This document shows, one piece after another, positions 1 to 8,099 of a DNA stretch of 64,000 nucleotides. Numbering within the stretch: the first letter of the stretch is position 1; each line of letters starts with the position of its first letter. Where the stretch lies: assembly GCF_004345365.1 (NCBI RefSeq), contig NZ_SLVF01000019.1, forward strand, positions 94,955 to 158,954, in the 5' to 3' direction. The notes under the pieces were generated by a model. That model saw nothing but the letters and a program-made list of their open reading frames with translations. It did no database searches and had not been told where the DNA came from. Origin of the DNA: Kribbella sp. VKM Ac-2568. GTDB taxonomy: Bacteria > Actinomycetota > Actinomycetes > Propionibacteriales > Kribbellaceae. Position numbers and translations under genes: made by a program.

Positions 1-442
1 TGAACGACGGCGCGTCGGAGTCGCCGCTCCACGACTGCGCGACCTCGCGCTGCCGGAAGGTGTAGTAGGCGATCCCCTTGCGGCCGCTGAGGAACGGCAC
101 GATCTCCTTCTCGTCCTCGCGGAGCAGCTGGTTCAGCCGCTCACCCTCGCGGATGACCGAGGAGGAGTAGGCACCGGCCTGGCCGCGGTCCGAGGTGATC
201 AACAGCACCGCGGCACGCTTCGGATTCGGATTCTCGGTGGTCAGCGGGTGGTCGACGTTCGAGAACGTCGCCACCGCCGACACGGCACGGGTGAGCTCAC
301 GCGCGTACGGACCGGCCGCCTGGGCGCGCTGCTGCGCCTTGACGATCCGGGACGCCGCGATGAGCTCCATCGCGCGGGTGAGCTTCTTGATCGTCGAGAC
401 CGAGGCCCGGCGCTCGCGAAGCTGCCGCAGAGTGGCTGGCAT
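1..442 (-). CDS. atpG: F1F0 ATP synthase gamma subunit (5' part only)
   Basis: Central rotor-stalk subunit of the F1 sector, which couples c-ring rotation to catalysis in the alpha/beta hexamer. The first 147 codons are present and the gene runs off the left edge of the window. The N-terminus begins MPATLRQLRERRASVSTIKK and continues with TRAMELIAASRIVKAQQRA, the conserved N-terminal coiled-coil helix of gamma subunits. The ATG at 442 lies 7 bases downstream of the atpA stop, so the two are translationally linked in the usual alpha-gamma order. The C-terminal helix, which completes the rotor shaft, is outside the window. Confidence 0.95.
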   Translation of the reverse strand, partial: MPATLRQLRERRASVSTIKKLTRAMELIAASRIVKAQQRAQAAGPYARELTRAVSAVATFSNVDHPLTTENPNPKRAAVLLITSDRGQAGAYSSSVIREGERLNQLLREDEKEIVPFLSGRKGIAYYTFRQREVAQSWSGDSDAPSF

Positions 443-449
443 GGGTTGA

Positions 450-2087
450 TCAGCCCCGCTTCTGCCGGACGATCTGCTCCTGCTCGACGTCCTCTTCGTC
501 CATCGCTTCAGTCTCCTCCCGGCCGACCAGCAGCTCGCCGCCGGAGGTCTGGAAGGTGGGCTTGAAGTTGTCCAGCGCCGTGACCACGGCCGCCTGGGCG
601 TCATCGTCGAACAGGTTGGTCTCGCGGATGCCGGCCAGCACGTTGGTCTCCCGGCGCAGGTAGTCCAGGAACTCGCGCTCGAACCGCAGCACGTCCTCGA
701 CCGGCACGTCGTCGAACTTGCCGGTCGTACCGGACCAGATGGACACGACCTGGTCCTCCACCGGGTACGGCGAGTATTGCGGCTGGCGGAGCAGCTCCAC
801 CAGGCGCTGACCACGGTCCAGCTGACGGCGGGAGGTGGCGTCGAGGTCGGACGCGAACATCGCGAACGCCTCCATCGAGCGGAACTGCGCCAGGTCCAGC
901 TTCAGCGAGCCGGAGACCTTCTTCATCGCCTTGACCTGGGCGGCGCCGCCGACCCGGGACACCGAGATACCGACGTCGATGGCGGGGCGGATGTTGGCGT
1001 TGAACAGGTCCGACTGCAGGAAGATCTGGCCGTCGGTGATGGAGATGACGTTGGTCGGGATGAAGGCCGAGACGTCGTTCGCCTTGGTCTCGATCACCGG
1101 CAGGCCGGTCATCGAGCCGGCGCCGAGCTCGTCGCTCAGCTTCGCGCAGCGCTCGAGCAGCCGGCTGTGCAGGTAGAAGACGTCACCCGGGTACGCCTCA
1201 CGGCCCGGCGGGCGGCGCAGCAGCAGCGACATCGAGCGGTAGGCCTCGGCCTGCTTGGTCAGGTCGTCGAACACGATCAGGACGTGCTTGCCCTGGTACA
1301 TCCAGTGCTGGCCGATGGCCGAGCCGGTGTACGGCGCGACGTACTTGAAGCCGGCCGGGTCGGACGCCGGGGAGGCCACGATGGTGGTGTACGCCATCGC
1401 GCCGGCCTCTTCGAGCGCGCCGCGCACCGAGGCGATCGTCGAGCCCTTCTGGCCGATCGCGACGTAGATGCAGCGGACCTGCTTGTCCGGGTCGCCGGAC
1501 TCCCAGTTGGCCTTCTGGTTGATGATCGTGTCGACCGCGATCGCCGTCTTGCCGGTCTTGCGGTCGCCGATGATCAGCTGACGCTGACCGCGGCCGATCG
1601 GGATCATGCCGTCGATCGCCTTGATACCGGTCTGCAGCGGCTCGCGGACCTCCTGGCGGTCCATCACGCCGGCGGCCTGCAGTTCCAGCGCGCGGCTGCC
1701 CTCGAGGTCCTTGATCTCACCCAGACCGTCGATCGGGTGGCCCATCGGGTTGACGACGCGACCGAGGTAGCCCTCGCCGACCTGCACGGACAGGACCTCG
1801 CCGGTCCGGCGGACCTGCTGGCCCTCCTCGATGCCGTCGAACTCACCGAGGACGACGACGCCGATGTCGCGGACGTCGAGGTTCAAGGCGATGCCCTGGG
1901 TGCCGTCCTCGAACTCGAGCAGCTCGTTCGTCATCGCCGAGGGCAGGCCCTCGACGTGCGCGATGCCGTCACCTGCGTCGACAACGGTACCGACCTCTTC
2001 GCGGGTCGCCGTCTCCGGTTCGTAGTCGGAGACGAAGCGATCCAGGGCGTCCCGGATTTCCTCCGGCCTGATCGTGAGCTCCGCCAT
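450..2087 (-). CDS. atpA: F1F0 ATP synthase alpha subunit
   Basis: Non-catalytic nucleotide-binding subunit of the F1 hexamer on the cytoplasmic side of the membrane. The 545 residues match the family's length in actinobacteria. The Walker A motif GDRKTGKT lies near residues 174-181, IVFDDLTKQAEAYR around 267, and the SVSRVGGAAQ segment carrying the arginine finger is near 380. The protein ends in an acidic tail rich in Glu, typical of actinobacterial alpha subunits. It sits in an unbroken minus-strand operon, 104 bases downstream of atpH and 7 bases before atpG. Confidence 0.97.
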   Translation of the reverse strand: MAELTIRPEEIRDALDRFVSDYEPETATREEVGTVVDAGDGIAHVEGLPSAMTNELLEFEDGTQGIALNLDVRDIGVVVLGEFDGIEEGQQVRRTGEVLSVQVGEGYLGRVVNPMGHPIDGLGEIKDLEGSRALELQAAGVMDRQEVREPLQTGIKAIDGMIPIGRGQRQLIIGDRKTGKTAIAVDTIINQKANWESGDPDKQVRCIYVAIGQKGSTIASVRGALEEAGAMAYTTIVASPASDPAGFKYVAPYTGSAIGQHWMYQGKHVLIVFDDLTKQAEAYRSMSLLLRRPPGREAYPGDVFYLHSRLLERCAKLSDELGAGSMTGLPVIETKANDVSAFIPTNVISITDGQIFLQSDLFNANIRPAIDVGISVSRVGGAAQVKAMKKVSGSLKLDLAQFRSMEAFAMFASDLDATSRRQLDRGQRLVELLRQPQYSPYPVEDQVVSIWSGTTGKFDDVPVEDVLRFEREFLDYLRRETNVLAGIRETNLFDDDAQAAVVTALDNFKPTFQTSGGELLVGREETEAMDEEDVEQEQIVRQKRG

Positions 2088-2191
2088 TATCTTCCGTCCC
2101 TGCTTCCTTGACCTAGCTGGCCTGGTGTCTTGGCCCTAGAGGTTTCCGTATTTGCACTGGCCGCTAGCGCCATAAATTTTTGTCGTTAGGG

Positions 2192-2989
2192 TCAGCCCGC
2201 GATGCGCCGTTGCGCCTCGTCGAGCCGGGCCGCGATGGTTCCGTCGATCACTTCGTCGCCGATGTCCACCCGGACGCCGCCGACGACCTTGGGGTCGACG
2301 ATCACGTTCAGCTGGATCTGTCGACCGTACTGCCGGCCGAGCGCCTCGGCGAGCCGCTGGCGTTCGCCTTCGGTCAGGTCGACCGCCACCCGCACGGTGG
2401 CGATGCTGGCGTTGCGCCGAGCCGCGGCCGCGACCTGGTAGGCCCGCATCGAAGTCGCGAAGTGCCGGCCGCGGCCGTCCACTGCCCGCTCGGCGAGCCG
2501 CACGGTGACGGAATCCGCCTTGCCCTGCAGCAGGCCGTGGATCAGCTCCTGCCGGGCCGCGACCGGGATGTTGCGGTCACTCAGCTTGTCGCTGAGAGCC
2601 CGCTCGGCCGAGATCACCCGGTCGAGGCGGAACAGCTCGTCCTCCACCTCGTCCAGCTTGCGCTGCGAGTCGGCGTAGGCGATGTCAGCCTGGACGCTCA
2701 GCTCGTCGAGCGCGTTGCCGAGGTCACGGCTGCTGACCCAGCGGCCGCTCACCGCGGCGGTCAGGACCTCCAGCGCCTGGGCGGAGATCTTGCCACCGAA
2801 CAACTGCTGAACCAGCCCCGTACGGGCCGGCACCGGACGAGCCGGGTCGGTCAGGGCCCGCCGGAGCGAACCGTTCCCGTCCAGCAGCTTGGCGATCGAG
2901 AACAACTCGGTGCCGAGGCCCTCGGTGACGGTGACACCCGCCAGGGCCTCCTGGGCCCGGGCGAGTGACTCCTTCGATCCGCCGCGCAT
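2192..2989 (-). CDS. atpH: F1F0 ATP synthase delta subunit
   Basis: Peripheral-stalk (stator) protein that joins the b subunits to the top of F1. At 265 residues it is longer than the roughly 180 residues of proteobacterial delta. The extra N-terminal helical region is normal in actinobacteria. The C-terminal signature NVIVDPKVVGGVRVDIGDEV, followed by IDGTIAARLDEAQRR, is the conserved OSCP/delta tail. Unlike in mycobacteria it is not fused to a b-type domain. Its ATG overlaps the atpF stop by one base (at 2989), which indicates coupled translation. Confidence 0.95.
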   Translation of the reverse strand: MRGGSKESLARAQEALAGVTVTEGLGTELFSIAKLLDGNGSLRRALTDPARPVPARTGLVQQLFGGKISAQALEVLTAAVSGRWVSSRDLGNALDELSVQADIAYADSQRKLDEVEDELFRLDRVISAERALSDKLSDRNIPVAARQELIHGLLQGKADSVTVRLAERAVDGRGRHFATSMRAYQVAAAARRNASIATVRVAVDLTEGERQRLAEALGRQYGRQIQLNVIVDPKVVGGVRVDIGDEVIDGTIAARLDEAQRRIAG

Positions 2990-3555
2990 CAGCCGTCCGT
3001 TCCCACAGCCTGGCGGGCGGACTCCGACGACTCCAGGTCCGCCAGGAAGCGCTCGACGGTGCGACGCTGACGCGCCTCTTCCTCGAGCGACTCACCGACG
3101 ATCCGGCTGGCCAGCGTGGTCGCCATGGTGCCGACCTCACGACGCAGCGAGGCGACGGCCTGGGCCCGCTCGGCGTCGATCTGGGTGCGGGCGTGGGTCA
3201 CGATGCGGTCAGCCTCGGTGCTCGCCTGCTCGCGCATCTCCGCGATGATGAGCGCACCCTGCTCGCGCGCGTCCTCGCGGATCTTCGCCGCCTCCTGCCG
3301 GGCCTCGCCAAGTTGCGCGTTGTACTTGTCCAGCGCCGCCTTCGCTTCGGCCTGGGCCTGCTTGGCCGCGTTCATTCCGCCTTCGATCGCCTGCGTCCGG
3401 TCGGCGTAAGCCTTCTCGAACCTGGGGACGACCAGCTTGGCGAAGGCGATGGCCAGCAGGATCAGGAAGACGAAGCCGAAGATGATCTCCGCGGTGTGCG
3501 GCATCAGCGGGCTCGGGCCCTCGGCCTCGGTCAGCGGCAGAACTAACGTCAACAT
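2989..3555 (-). CDS. atpF: F1F0 ATP synthase b subunit
   Basis: Stator b subunit of 188 residues. One N-terminal membrane helix (about residues 23-44, IIFGFVFLILLAIAFAKLVV) is followed by a long charged coiled coil rich in Ala, Glu, Lys and Gln, which forms the peripheral stalk. The ATG at 3555 has an AGGAT-like ribosome site six bases upstream. A second methionine at residue 18 is possible but has no better site. The stop codon overlaps the atpH start by one base. Confidence 0.95.
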   Translation of the reverse strand: MLTLVLPLTEAEGPSPLMPHTAEIIFGFVFLILLAIAFAKLVVPRFEKAYADRTQAIEGGMNAAKQAQAEAKAALDKYNAQLGEARQEAAKIREDAREQGALIIAEMREQASTEADRIVTHARTQIDAERAQAVASLRREVGTMATTLASRIVGESLEEEARQRRTVERFLADLESSESARQAVGTDG

Positions 3556-3586
3556 GTCTGGATCCTGTCAGTCGAAAGGGGGGCGA

Positions 3587-3811
3587 TCAGGTGCGGAAGA
3601 CGAAGGCGAGGGCGATACCGATGATCGCCAGCACCTCGGTCACGCCGAAGCCAATCCATGCGATCGACTGCAGCTTGCTCTGCGCCTCGGGCTGACGCGC
3701 GGTGCCGCTGATGACGGCCGCGAAGATCAGACCGACACCGACGCCCGGGCCGATCGCGGCGAGGCCGTAACCGAGGACGGCGATGTTGCCGGAGAGCTCG
3801 AGAGCGTTCAT
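3587..3811 (-). CDS. atpE: F1F0 ATP synthase c subunit
   Basis: Proteolipid of the rotor ring, 74 residues with two membrane helices. The first has the glycine-rich IGPGVGVGLIFAA packing motif, the polar loop is RQPE (39-42), and the ion-carrying carboxylate is Glu59 in FGVTEVLAIIG. The absence of the extra polar residues of Na+-type rings suggests proton coupling (inference). AAGGAA lies about nine bases before the ATG. The gene lies between atpB and atpF in the usual order. Confidence 0.97.
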   Translation of the reverse strand: MNALELSGNIAVLGYGLAAIGPGVGVGLIFAAVISGTARQPEAQSKLQSIAWIGFGVTEVLAIIGIALAFVFRT

Positions 3812-3884
3812 TGCAGTGTGTTCCTTTCGGTACGGATAGGGACTATCCGGGTTTCCGTTGGTACGGGGTCAGTGGTGGTGCGGA

Positions 3885-4667
3885 TCAGTGTTCGTCGGCG
3901 AGCGCGCCGCCGATGTACTGCGCGGACAGCACGACGAAGATGTAGGCCTGGATGCACTGGACGAACAACTCCAGTCCGGCGATCGCGAGGCCCATCAGCA
4001 AGGTGATGACGCCGACGCCGCTGAGCGCGATGCTGCCGGCGTGCAGCAGCAGGTACTCACCGCCGAGGACGAACACCAGCAGCAGGATGTGGCCGGCGAA
4101 CATGTTCGCGAACAGCCGCAGGCTCAGCGAGATCGGCCGGACCACGATGTTCGAGATGAACTCGATCGGGATCATCAGCGGCAGCAGCCAGAGCGGCACA
4201 CCGGCCGGCATGGTCTGCAACTTGAGGTAGCCGAGGAGGCCGTGCTTGCGGATGCCGACCCCGTTGTAGATGACCCAGCTCAGGATGGCCGCCGAGTACG
4301 CCCAGCCGATGTGGCTGAAGGTCGGGAACTGGACCAGCGGGATCGTCGCGGCCACGTTGTTCAGCAGGATGAAGAAGAACAGGCCGCACAGGTACGGCAC
4401 GAACTTCATGTAGTCCTGGCTGCCGATCGCGTCGCGGGCGATCGAGTTCCGGACGAAGTTGTACCCGAGCTCGCCGGCGAACTGCAGCTTGCTCGGCACG
4501 ATCGCGGACTTACGGGACGCCCCGTAGAAGAACCAGACGATCAGGACCACCGACAGGCCGGCCACCAGGACCGGCTTGGTGAACCAATCGACGCCCGGGA
4601 TGATGGGCGGCAGCTGGAAGTCCTCTGGACCGGGTGGGTTGAACTCGGTCGAAACGCCGGCGATCAC
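3885..4667 (-). CDS. atpB: F1F0 ATP synthase a subunit
   Basis: Membrane stator subunit holding the proton half-channels. It has 260 residues with five or six hydrophobic helices. The essential arginine is Arg184 in PISLSLRLFANMFAGH, followed by GHILLLVF and a final helix GLELFVQCIQAYIFVVLSA with the conserved polar Gln/Glu positions. It is the first universally conserved structural gene of the operon here. Two small assembly-type membrane proteins precede it. Confidence 0.96.
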   Translation of the reverse strand: MIAGVSTEFNPPGPEDFQLPPIIPGVDWFTKPVLVAGLSVVLIVWFFYGASRKSAIVPSKLQFAGELGYNFVRNSIARDAIGSQDYMKFVPYLCGLFFFILLNNVAATIPLVQFPTFSHIGWAYSAAILSWVIYNGVGIRKHGLLGYLKLQTMPAGVPLWLLPLMIPIEFISNIVVRPISLSLRLFANMFAGHILLLVFVLGGEYLLLHAGSIALSGVGVITLLMGLAIAGLELFVQCIQAYIFVVLSAQYIGGALADEH

Positions 4668-4764
4668 CGGGTCTCCTCTCGCGTCGTGCTCAAGTCGTTC
4701 GCCATAGGGCTAAGGGCAGGGCGGCTCAGGGCAAGGCGGTCAACTACGTCAGACCCGGTAGGGC

Positions 4765-4983
4765 TCAGGACTGCCCGTACCGGAAGTGCAACAGCAAGAT
4801 GGTGAGGCCGGCACCGAGGACGATGCCCACCGGAAGCAAGAACTGGGTGCCCAGCCAGCGGTCCAGACCGAACCCGATTCCCCCGTAGATGAGGATTCCG
4901 CCGATCAAGTAGGACAGGACCCGCCAGCCATCGCCGGAAGTGTTCGGCGTCGGCTTCGGATCCTCTTGCTGGCTCATTGGCAC
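4765..4983 (-). CDS. AtpZ/AtpI-like small membrane protein
   Basis: A 72-residue protein with a polar N-terminus (about 20 residues), then two hydrophobic helices around YLIGGILIYGGIGFGLDRWLG and PVGIVLGAGLTILLLHF. This two-helix hairpin, with Gly-rich first helix and a G-x-x-L-D-R-W-L-G turn, is typical of the AtpZ/AtpI accessory family encoded at the head of ATP synthase operons. Members are thought to assist c-ring assembly or Mg2+ handling. It lies 97 bases upstream of atpB in the same direction. Confidence 0.8.
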   Translation of the reverse strand: MPMSQQEDPKPTPNTSGDGWRVLSYLIGGILIYGGIGFGLDRWLGTQFLLPVGIVLGAGLTILLLHFRYGQS

Positions 4984-5103
4984 CCGAACGGTAGCAGTCG
5001 GCGACAGGCCGGGTCATATCGGCCTGAGCGGGGTGTTCAGTGCGGTTCGCCACACCCTTGATCACGACTGGGAAACGGCTATCCGAGGCGTCACGGACGG
5101 TGA

Positions 5104-5568
5104 TCATCTGTTCACCTCGTGGTCGAGGTCGTAGATCGGAATGCGCAGTCGCGACCAGGCCCAGATCTCGCCGGCCATCCAGCCCATCACGACCACCATC
5201 GCGCTGATTCCCAGCGCGGTCAGGTTGACGTTCTCGGCCAGGCTGTCGGAGCTCAGGGCCAGGGCGAGGAGGCCGCCGAAGATCGCGATCCGGCCGGTGT
5301 AGGAAGCCATCGCGACCGCGAGTTGCACGGTCGGGCTGGTCCGGCGGGACACGTGCAGCGCCAGCAGTCCGGCGCCGGAGAAGATGATCACCATCAGCAG
5401 ACCCAGCACCGCACCCCACAGGCCCTCGATGCCGGCGGCCACGGTCGCCACGGCCACGGCGTTCACGCCGACGACCACGGCGGCGACGAGTGCGCCGCGC
5501 AACATCGCCAGCGCCGGGTGCCGAGTGGCCTGGCCGGCTTCGTTCTGGCTGACTACTTGGGGAGCCAT
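5104..5568 (-). CDS. ATP synthase I-like (AtpI) membrane protein
   Basis: A 154-residue protein with four predicted membrane helices (about residues 24-45, 50-70, 82-104 and 115-138) and a charged C-terminal tail. The first gene of the atp operon in actinobacteria commonly encodes such a poorly conserved AtpI-type protein. Length, topology and position fit, while sequence motifs are weak. The promoter-like pair at 5664-5693 lies about 95 bases upstream, so this is probably the first gene of the transcript. Confidence 0.75.
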   Translation of the reverse strand: MAPQVVSQNEAGQATRHPALAMLRGALVAAVVVGVNAVAVATVAAGIEGLWGAVLGLLMVIIFSGAGLLALHVSRRTSPTVQLAVAMASYTGRIAIFGGLLALALSSDSLAENVNLTALGISAMVVVMGWMAGEIWAWSRLRIPIYDLDHEVNR

Positions 5569-5663
5569 CCGGTCGTTCCGTCCTGCTGGCGACCGGGATT
5601 GTTGCCCTCGGTCGTCGGGTGGGCGGGGTCAGGGGTGAAGCTGTACTTCGCTGGTGCTTGTGA

Positions 5664-5693
5664 AAACTAGCACAAAGTCTTCGCAGTCAGCAA
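5664..5693 (-). promoter_or_regulatory. Probable housekeeping promoter of the atp operon
   Basis: On the minus strand a TTGCTG hexamer (5688-5693) is followed after exactly 18 bases by TAGTTT (5664-5669), preceded by TGTGC. This matches the actinobacterial principal-sigma pattern TTGAC-N18-TAGNNT. It points at the AtpI-like gene 95 bases downstream and lies in the otherwise empty gap after the wecA-like gene. Confidence 0.5.
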
Positions 5694-5843
5694 AACCAGC
5701 ACCCTGCCGCTGTACACGAACACCCTATCGGTAGCCCACGTCACTCACTGGTCTGGTCCCCCTCCAGCTCCCGCAGGCATCGCCAGTACGCCCGGAAGGA
5801 CCTCGGTACCCGGATCGTCCAGGAGCTCACCCCACCGCGCAGC

Positions 5844-6962
5844 TCAGACCTTGGCGAGGGGTTTCGCGGTGCGGCGCGGCAGGCCGGTGGTGAGGAAGAT
5901 GGCGGTGATCGTGACGGCCAGCACGAGGAGGGCCGTCCACCAGTACAAGACCAGACCGAGGACCACCACTCCGAAGGCGATCAACGCGGTCCACAGGTAC
6001 ATCAGGAGCACCGCGCGCCGGTGCGAGTGGCCGCGCTGCATCAACCGGTGGTGCAGGTGGAGCTTGTCCGCCGCGAACGGCGACCTGCCCGCCTTGGTAC
6101 GCCGTACGTACGCCATCGTCAGGTCCAGCGCGGGGATGGCGAGCACGGCGATCGGCAGGATCAGCGGGAGCAGGGCGGGCAGCAGGCTCGAGCCGCCGAC
6201 CTCGTACGGGACCGCGTTCGGGTCCATCTGGCCGGTCAGGCTGATCGTCGACGCGGCCAGCATCAACCCGATCAGCAAGGCGCCGGAATCCCCCATGAAC
6301 ACCCTGGCGGGGAAGAAGTTGTGTGGCAGGAATCCCAGACACGCACCGGCCAGGGCGACCGTGATCAGCGTCGAGGTGGTCGCGCGGTCGAGGTTCTGCT
6401 CGACGTTCAGCAGGTACGAGTAGGTGAAGAACGCGCCCGCGCCGATCGCGGTGACGCCGGCGGCGAGACCGTCCAGGCCGTCGACGAAGTTCACCGCGTT
6501 GGTCGAGACGAGCAGGATGCCGGCGGTGAGGACGGCGAGCTGCGCGGGCGGCGGCGAGAAGATGCCGCCGGGCAGCGGCAGCCAGTACAGCTGGATGCCT
6601 TGCACGACCATCACGCCGACCGCGAGCACCTGGCCGGCGAGCTTGGTGATCGCGTCGAGCTCGTACAGGTCGTCGACGACGCCGACGGCGCAGATCACCA
6701 CGCCGCCGATCAGGATCGCCCGGGCGTCGTGGGCGACCTGCAGGCTGTCGCCGAGGAAGGGCAGGCTGGAGGCGACCGCGAAACCGGCGATCAGGCCGCC
6801 GAGGATCGAGACGCCGCCGAAGTACGGGATCGGGATCTTGTGCACGTCGCGGGCGCGGACCTTCGCGACGGCGCCGTACCGCAGCGCGATCTGCCGGGCC
6901 ACGCCGGTCAGCAGGAAGGTCGTGGCCATCGCCACGAACAGGACCAGCAGGTACTCGCGCAC
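5844..6962 (-). CDS. MraY/WecA-family undecaprenyl-phosphate glycosyl-1-phosphate transferase
   Basis: Integral membrane enzyme of 372 residues with about ten hydrophobic helices. It transfers a sugar-1-phosphate from a UDP-sugar to undecaprenyl phosphate, the first step of a wall polymer or glycan. The family's catalytic motifs are present: VVDDLYELDA (the aspartate pair), NAVNFVDGLDGLAAG, FMGDSGALLIG and a late HLHHRLMQRGHSHRR histidine motif. The start is GTG at 6962, overlapping the TAG stop of the upstream sua5 gene by one base. A WecA/TagO/Rfe-like gene just upstream of the atp operon is common in actinobacteria. The exact sugar cannot be read from sequence. Confidence 0.9.
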   Translation of the reverse strand: MREYLLVLFVAMATTFLLTGVARQIALRYGAVAKVRARDVHKIPIPYFGGVSILGGLIAGFAVASSLPFLGDSLQVAHDARAILIGGVVICAVGVVDDLYELDAITKLAGQVLAVGVMVVQGIQLYWLPLPGGIFSPPPAQLAVLTAGILLVSTNAVNFVDGLDGLAAGVTAIGAGAFFTYSYLLNVEQNLDRATTSTLITVALAGACLGFLPHNFFPARVFMGDSGALLIGLMLAASTISLTGQMDPNAVPYEVGGSSLLPALLPLILPIAVLAIPALDLTMAYVRRTKAGRSPFAADKLHLHHRLMQRGHSHRRAVLLMYLWTALIAFGVVVLGLVLYWWTALLVLAVTITAIFLTTGLPRRTAKPLAKV

Positions 6963-7978
6963 TAGTCCGCAGGCCTCACATCAGTCTTCGTTTCGTCCAC
7001 CGTCTTCTCGTCCACAGGCTTCACATCGGCCGGCTTCCCATCGTCCGCCGGCTTCCCATCGTCCGCCGGCTTCCCATCGTCCGCCGGCTTCCCATCGTCC
7101 GCCGGCTTCCCATCGTCCGCCGGCTTCTCGTCGGCGGGCTTCTCGTCGGCCGGCTCGTCGGCCACCGGCTTGTCCTCGGCGGGCTTCTCGTCCGCCGGCT
7201 TCTCGTCGGTGGGGAGGTCGGCTGCCGGGGTGTCGTCGGCGGGCTTGGCGTCCGTCGTCTGCTGCTTGGACGCCTCGGGCTGCGGTTCGGTTGGCTCGTC
7301 CTCGGTGTCGGGCTTCTCGTCCGGCTCGAGGTCGGTGGTCGCCTCGGGGACGATCTCGCGGATCTGCGCCATCGACAGGGCGCCGATGCGGACGACGTGC
7401 GGCACGTCGCCGGTCAGGTCGACGATCGTGGACGGCTCGCCGCCGGTAACGGCTCCCCCGTCGAGGAAGACCGCGACCGAGTCGAGCAACTGCGCCTCGG
7501 CGTCGTACACGTCCAGCGCAGCCGGCCGGCCGCTCAGGTTGGCCGAGCTGACCGCCAGCGGTCCCGTGCGGGACAGCAGTTCACGGGTGTTCTCGTGGTC
7601 CGGCACCCGCAGCGCGACGGTCCCCTGGGTGTCCCCCAGGTCCCACATCAGTGACGTCTGCGCGTGGCAGATCACCGTCAGCGGCCCGGGCCAGAACGCC
7701 TCGCACAGCTTCCGGCCCGCTTCCGGCACGTCGGTGGCGAGCGCGTCCAGCGACTCGACCACCGAGATCAGTACGGGCGGGGGCATGTCCCGGCCGCGGC
7801 CCTTCGCGTCCAGCAGCCGCTGCACCGCGTCGGCCTTGAAGGCGTCGGCGGCGATCCCGTACACAGTGTCCGTCGGCAGGACCACCAGATCGCCGGCCTC
7901 GATGGCGTCCACGGCCGCGCGGTAGGCCGGTGCCAACTCGTCACCGGTGAAGTCAAAGCGCTCGCTCACGCAGTGCAT
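6962..7978 (-). CDS. L-threonylcarbamoyladenylate synthase (Sua5/TsaC/YwlC family) with repetitive tail
   Basis: Makes threonylcarbamoyl-AMP from Thr, bicarbonate and ATP for t6A modification of ANN-decoding tRNAs. Family motifs include VVLPTDTVYGIAADAF near the N-terminus, FWPGPLTVI, VALRVPDHE and VSSANLSGRPA. The catalytic domain ends near residue 215. Instead of a Sua5 domain, about 120 residues follow that are rich in Glu, Asp, Lys, Pro and Ala, including five exact ADDGKP hexapeptides encoded by 18-bp repeats. The ATG at 7978 has GGTGG upstream. GTG at 7969 and an ATG at 8020 are alternatives. In actinobacteria this gene usually follows prmC; here it sits beside the atp operon and wecA. 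Confidence 0.9.
   Translation of the reverse strand: MHCVSERFDFTGDELAPAYRAAVDAIEAGDLVVLPTDTVYGIAADAFKADAVQRLLDAKGRGRDMPPPVLISVVESLDALATDVPEAGRKLCEAFWPGPLTVICHAQTSLMWDLGDTQGTVALRVPDHENTRELLSRTGPLAVSSANLSGRPAALDVYDAEAQLLDSVAVFLDGGAVTGGEPSTIVDLTGDVPHVVRIGALSMAQIREIVPEATTDLEPDEKPDTEDEPTEPQPEASKQQTTDAKPADDTPAADLPTDEKPADEKPAEDKPVADEPADEKPADEKPADDGKPADDGKPADDGKPADDGKPADDGKPADVKPVDEKTVDETKTDVRPAD
7032..7121. repeat. Five perfect 18-bp tandem repeats inside the sua5 tail
   Basis: The unit GGCTTCCCATCGTCCGCC occurs five times without a gap, each copy coding on the minus strand for one GKPADD hexapeptide. Imperfect 15-bp units (EKPAD) flank it on the upstream side. Perfect identity at the DNA level suggests recent slippage expansion, and copy number is likely to vary between strains. 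Confidence 0.95.
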
Positions 7979-8099
7979 CGTGCCACCCGCGGGGCTCCGC
8001 ACTCCAGCCGGGCCGTCCACAGGCCCACAGAACAGACTCCTGACAAATGATTGTCAGCTTCCGCACCGCCCGGCCGGAGTGCTGCATAAGATCCCGGCC

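Noticed and set aside
7032..7121. CRISPR-like array
   Set aside because: The 18-bp units are contiguous without spacers and code in frame for a protein tail. No cas genes.
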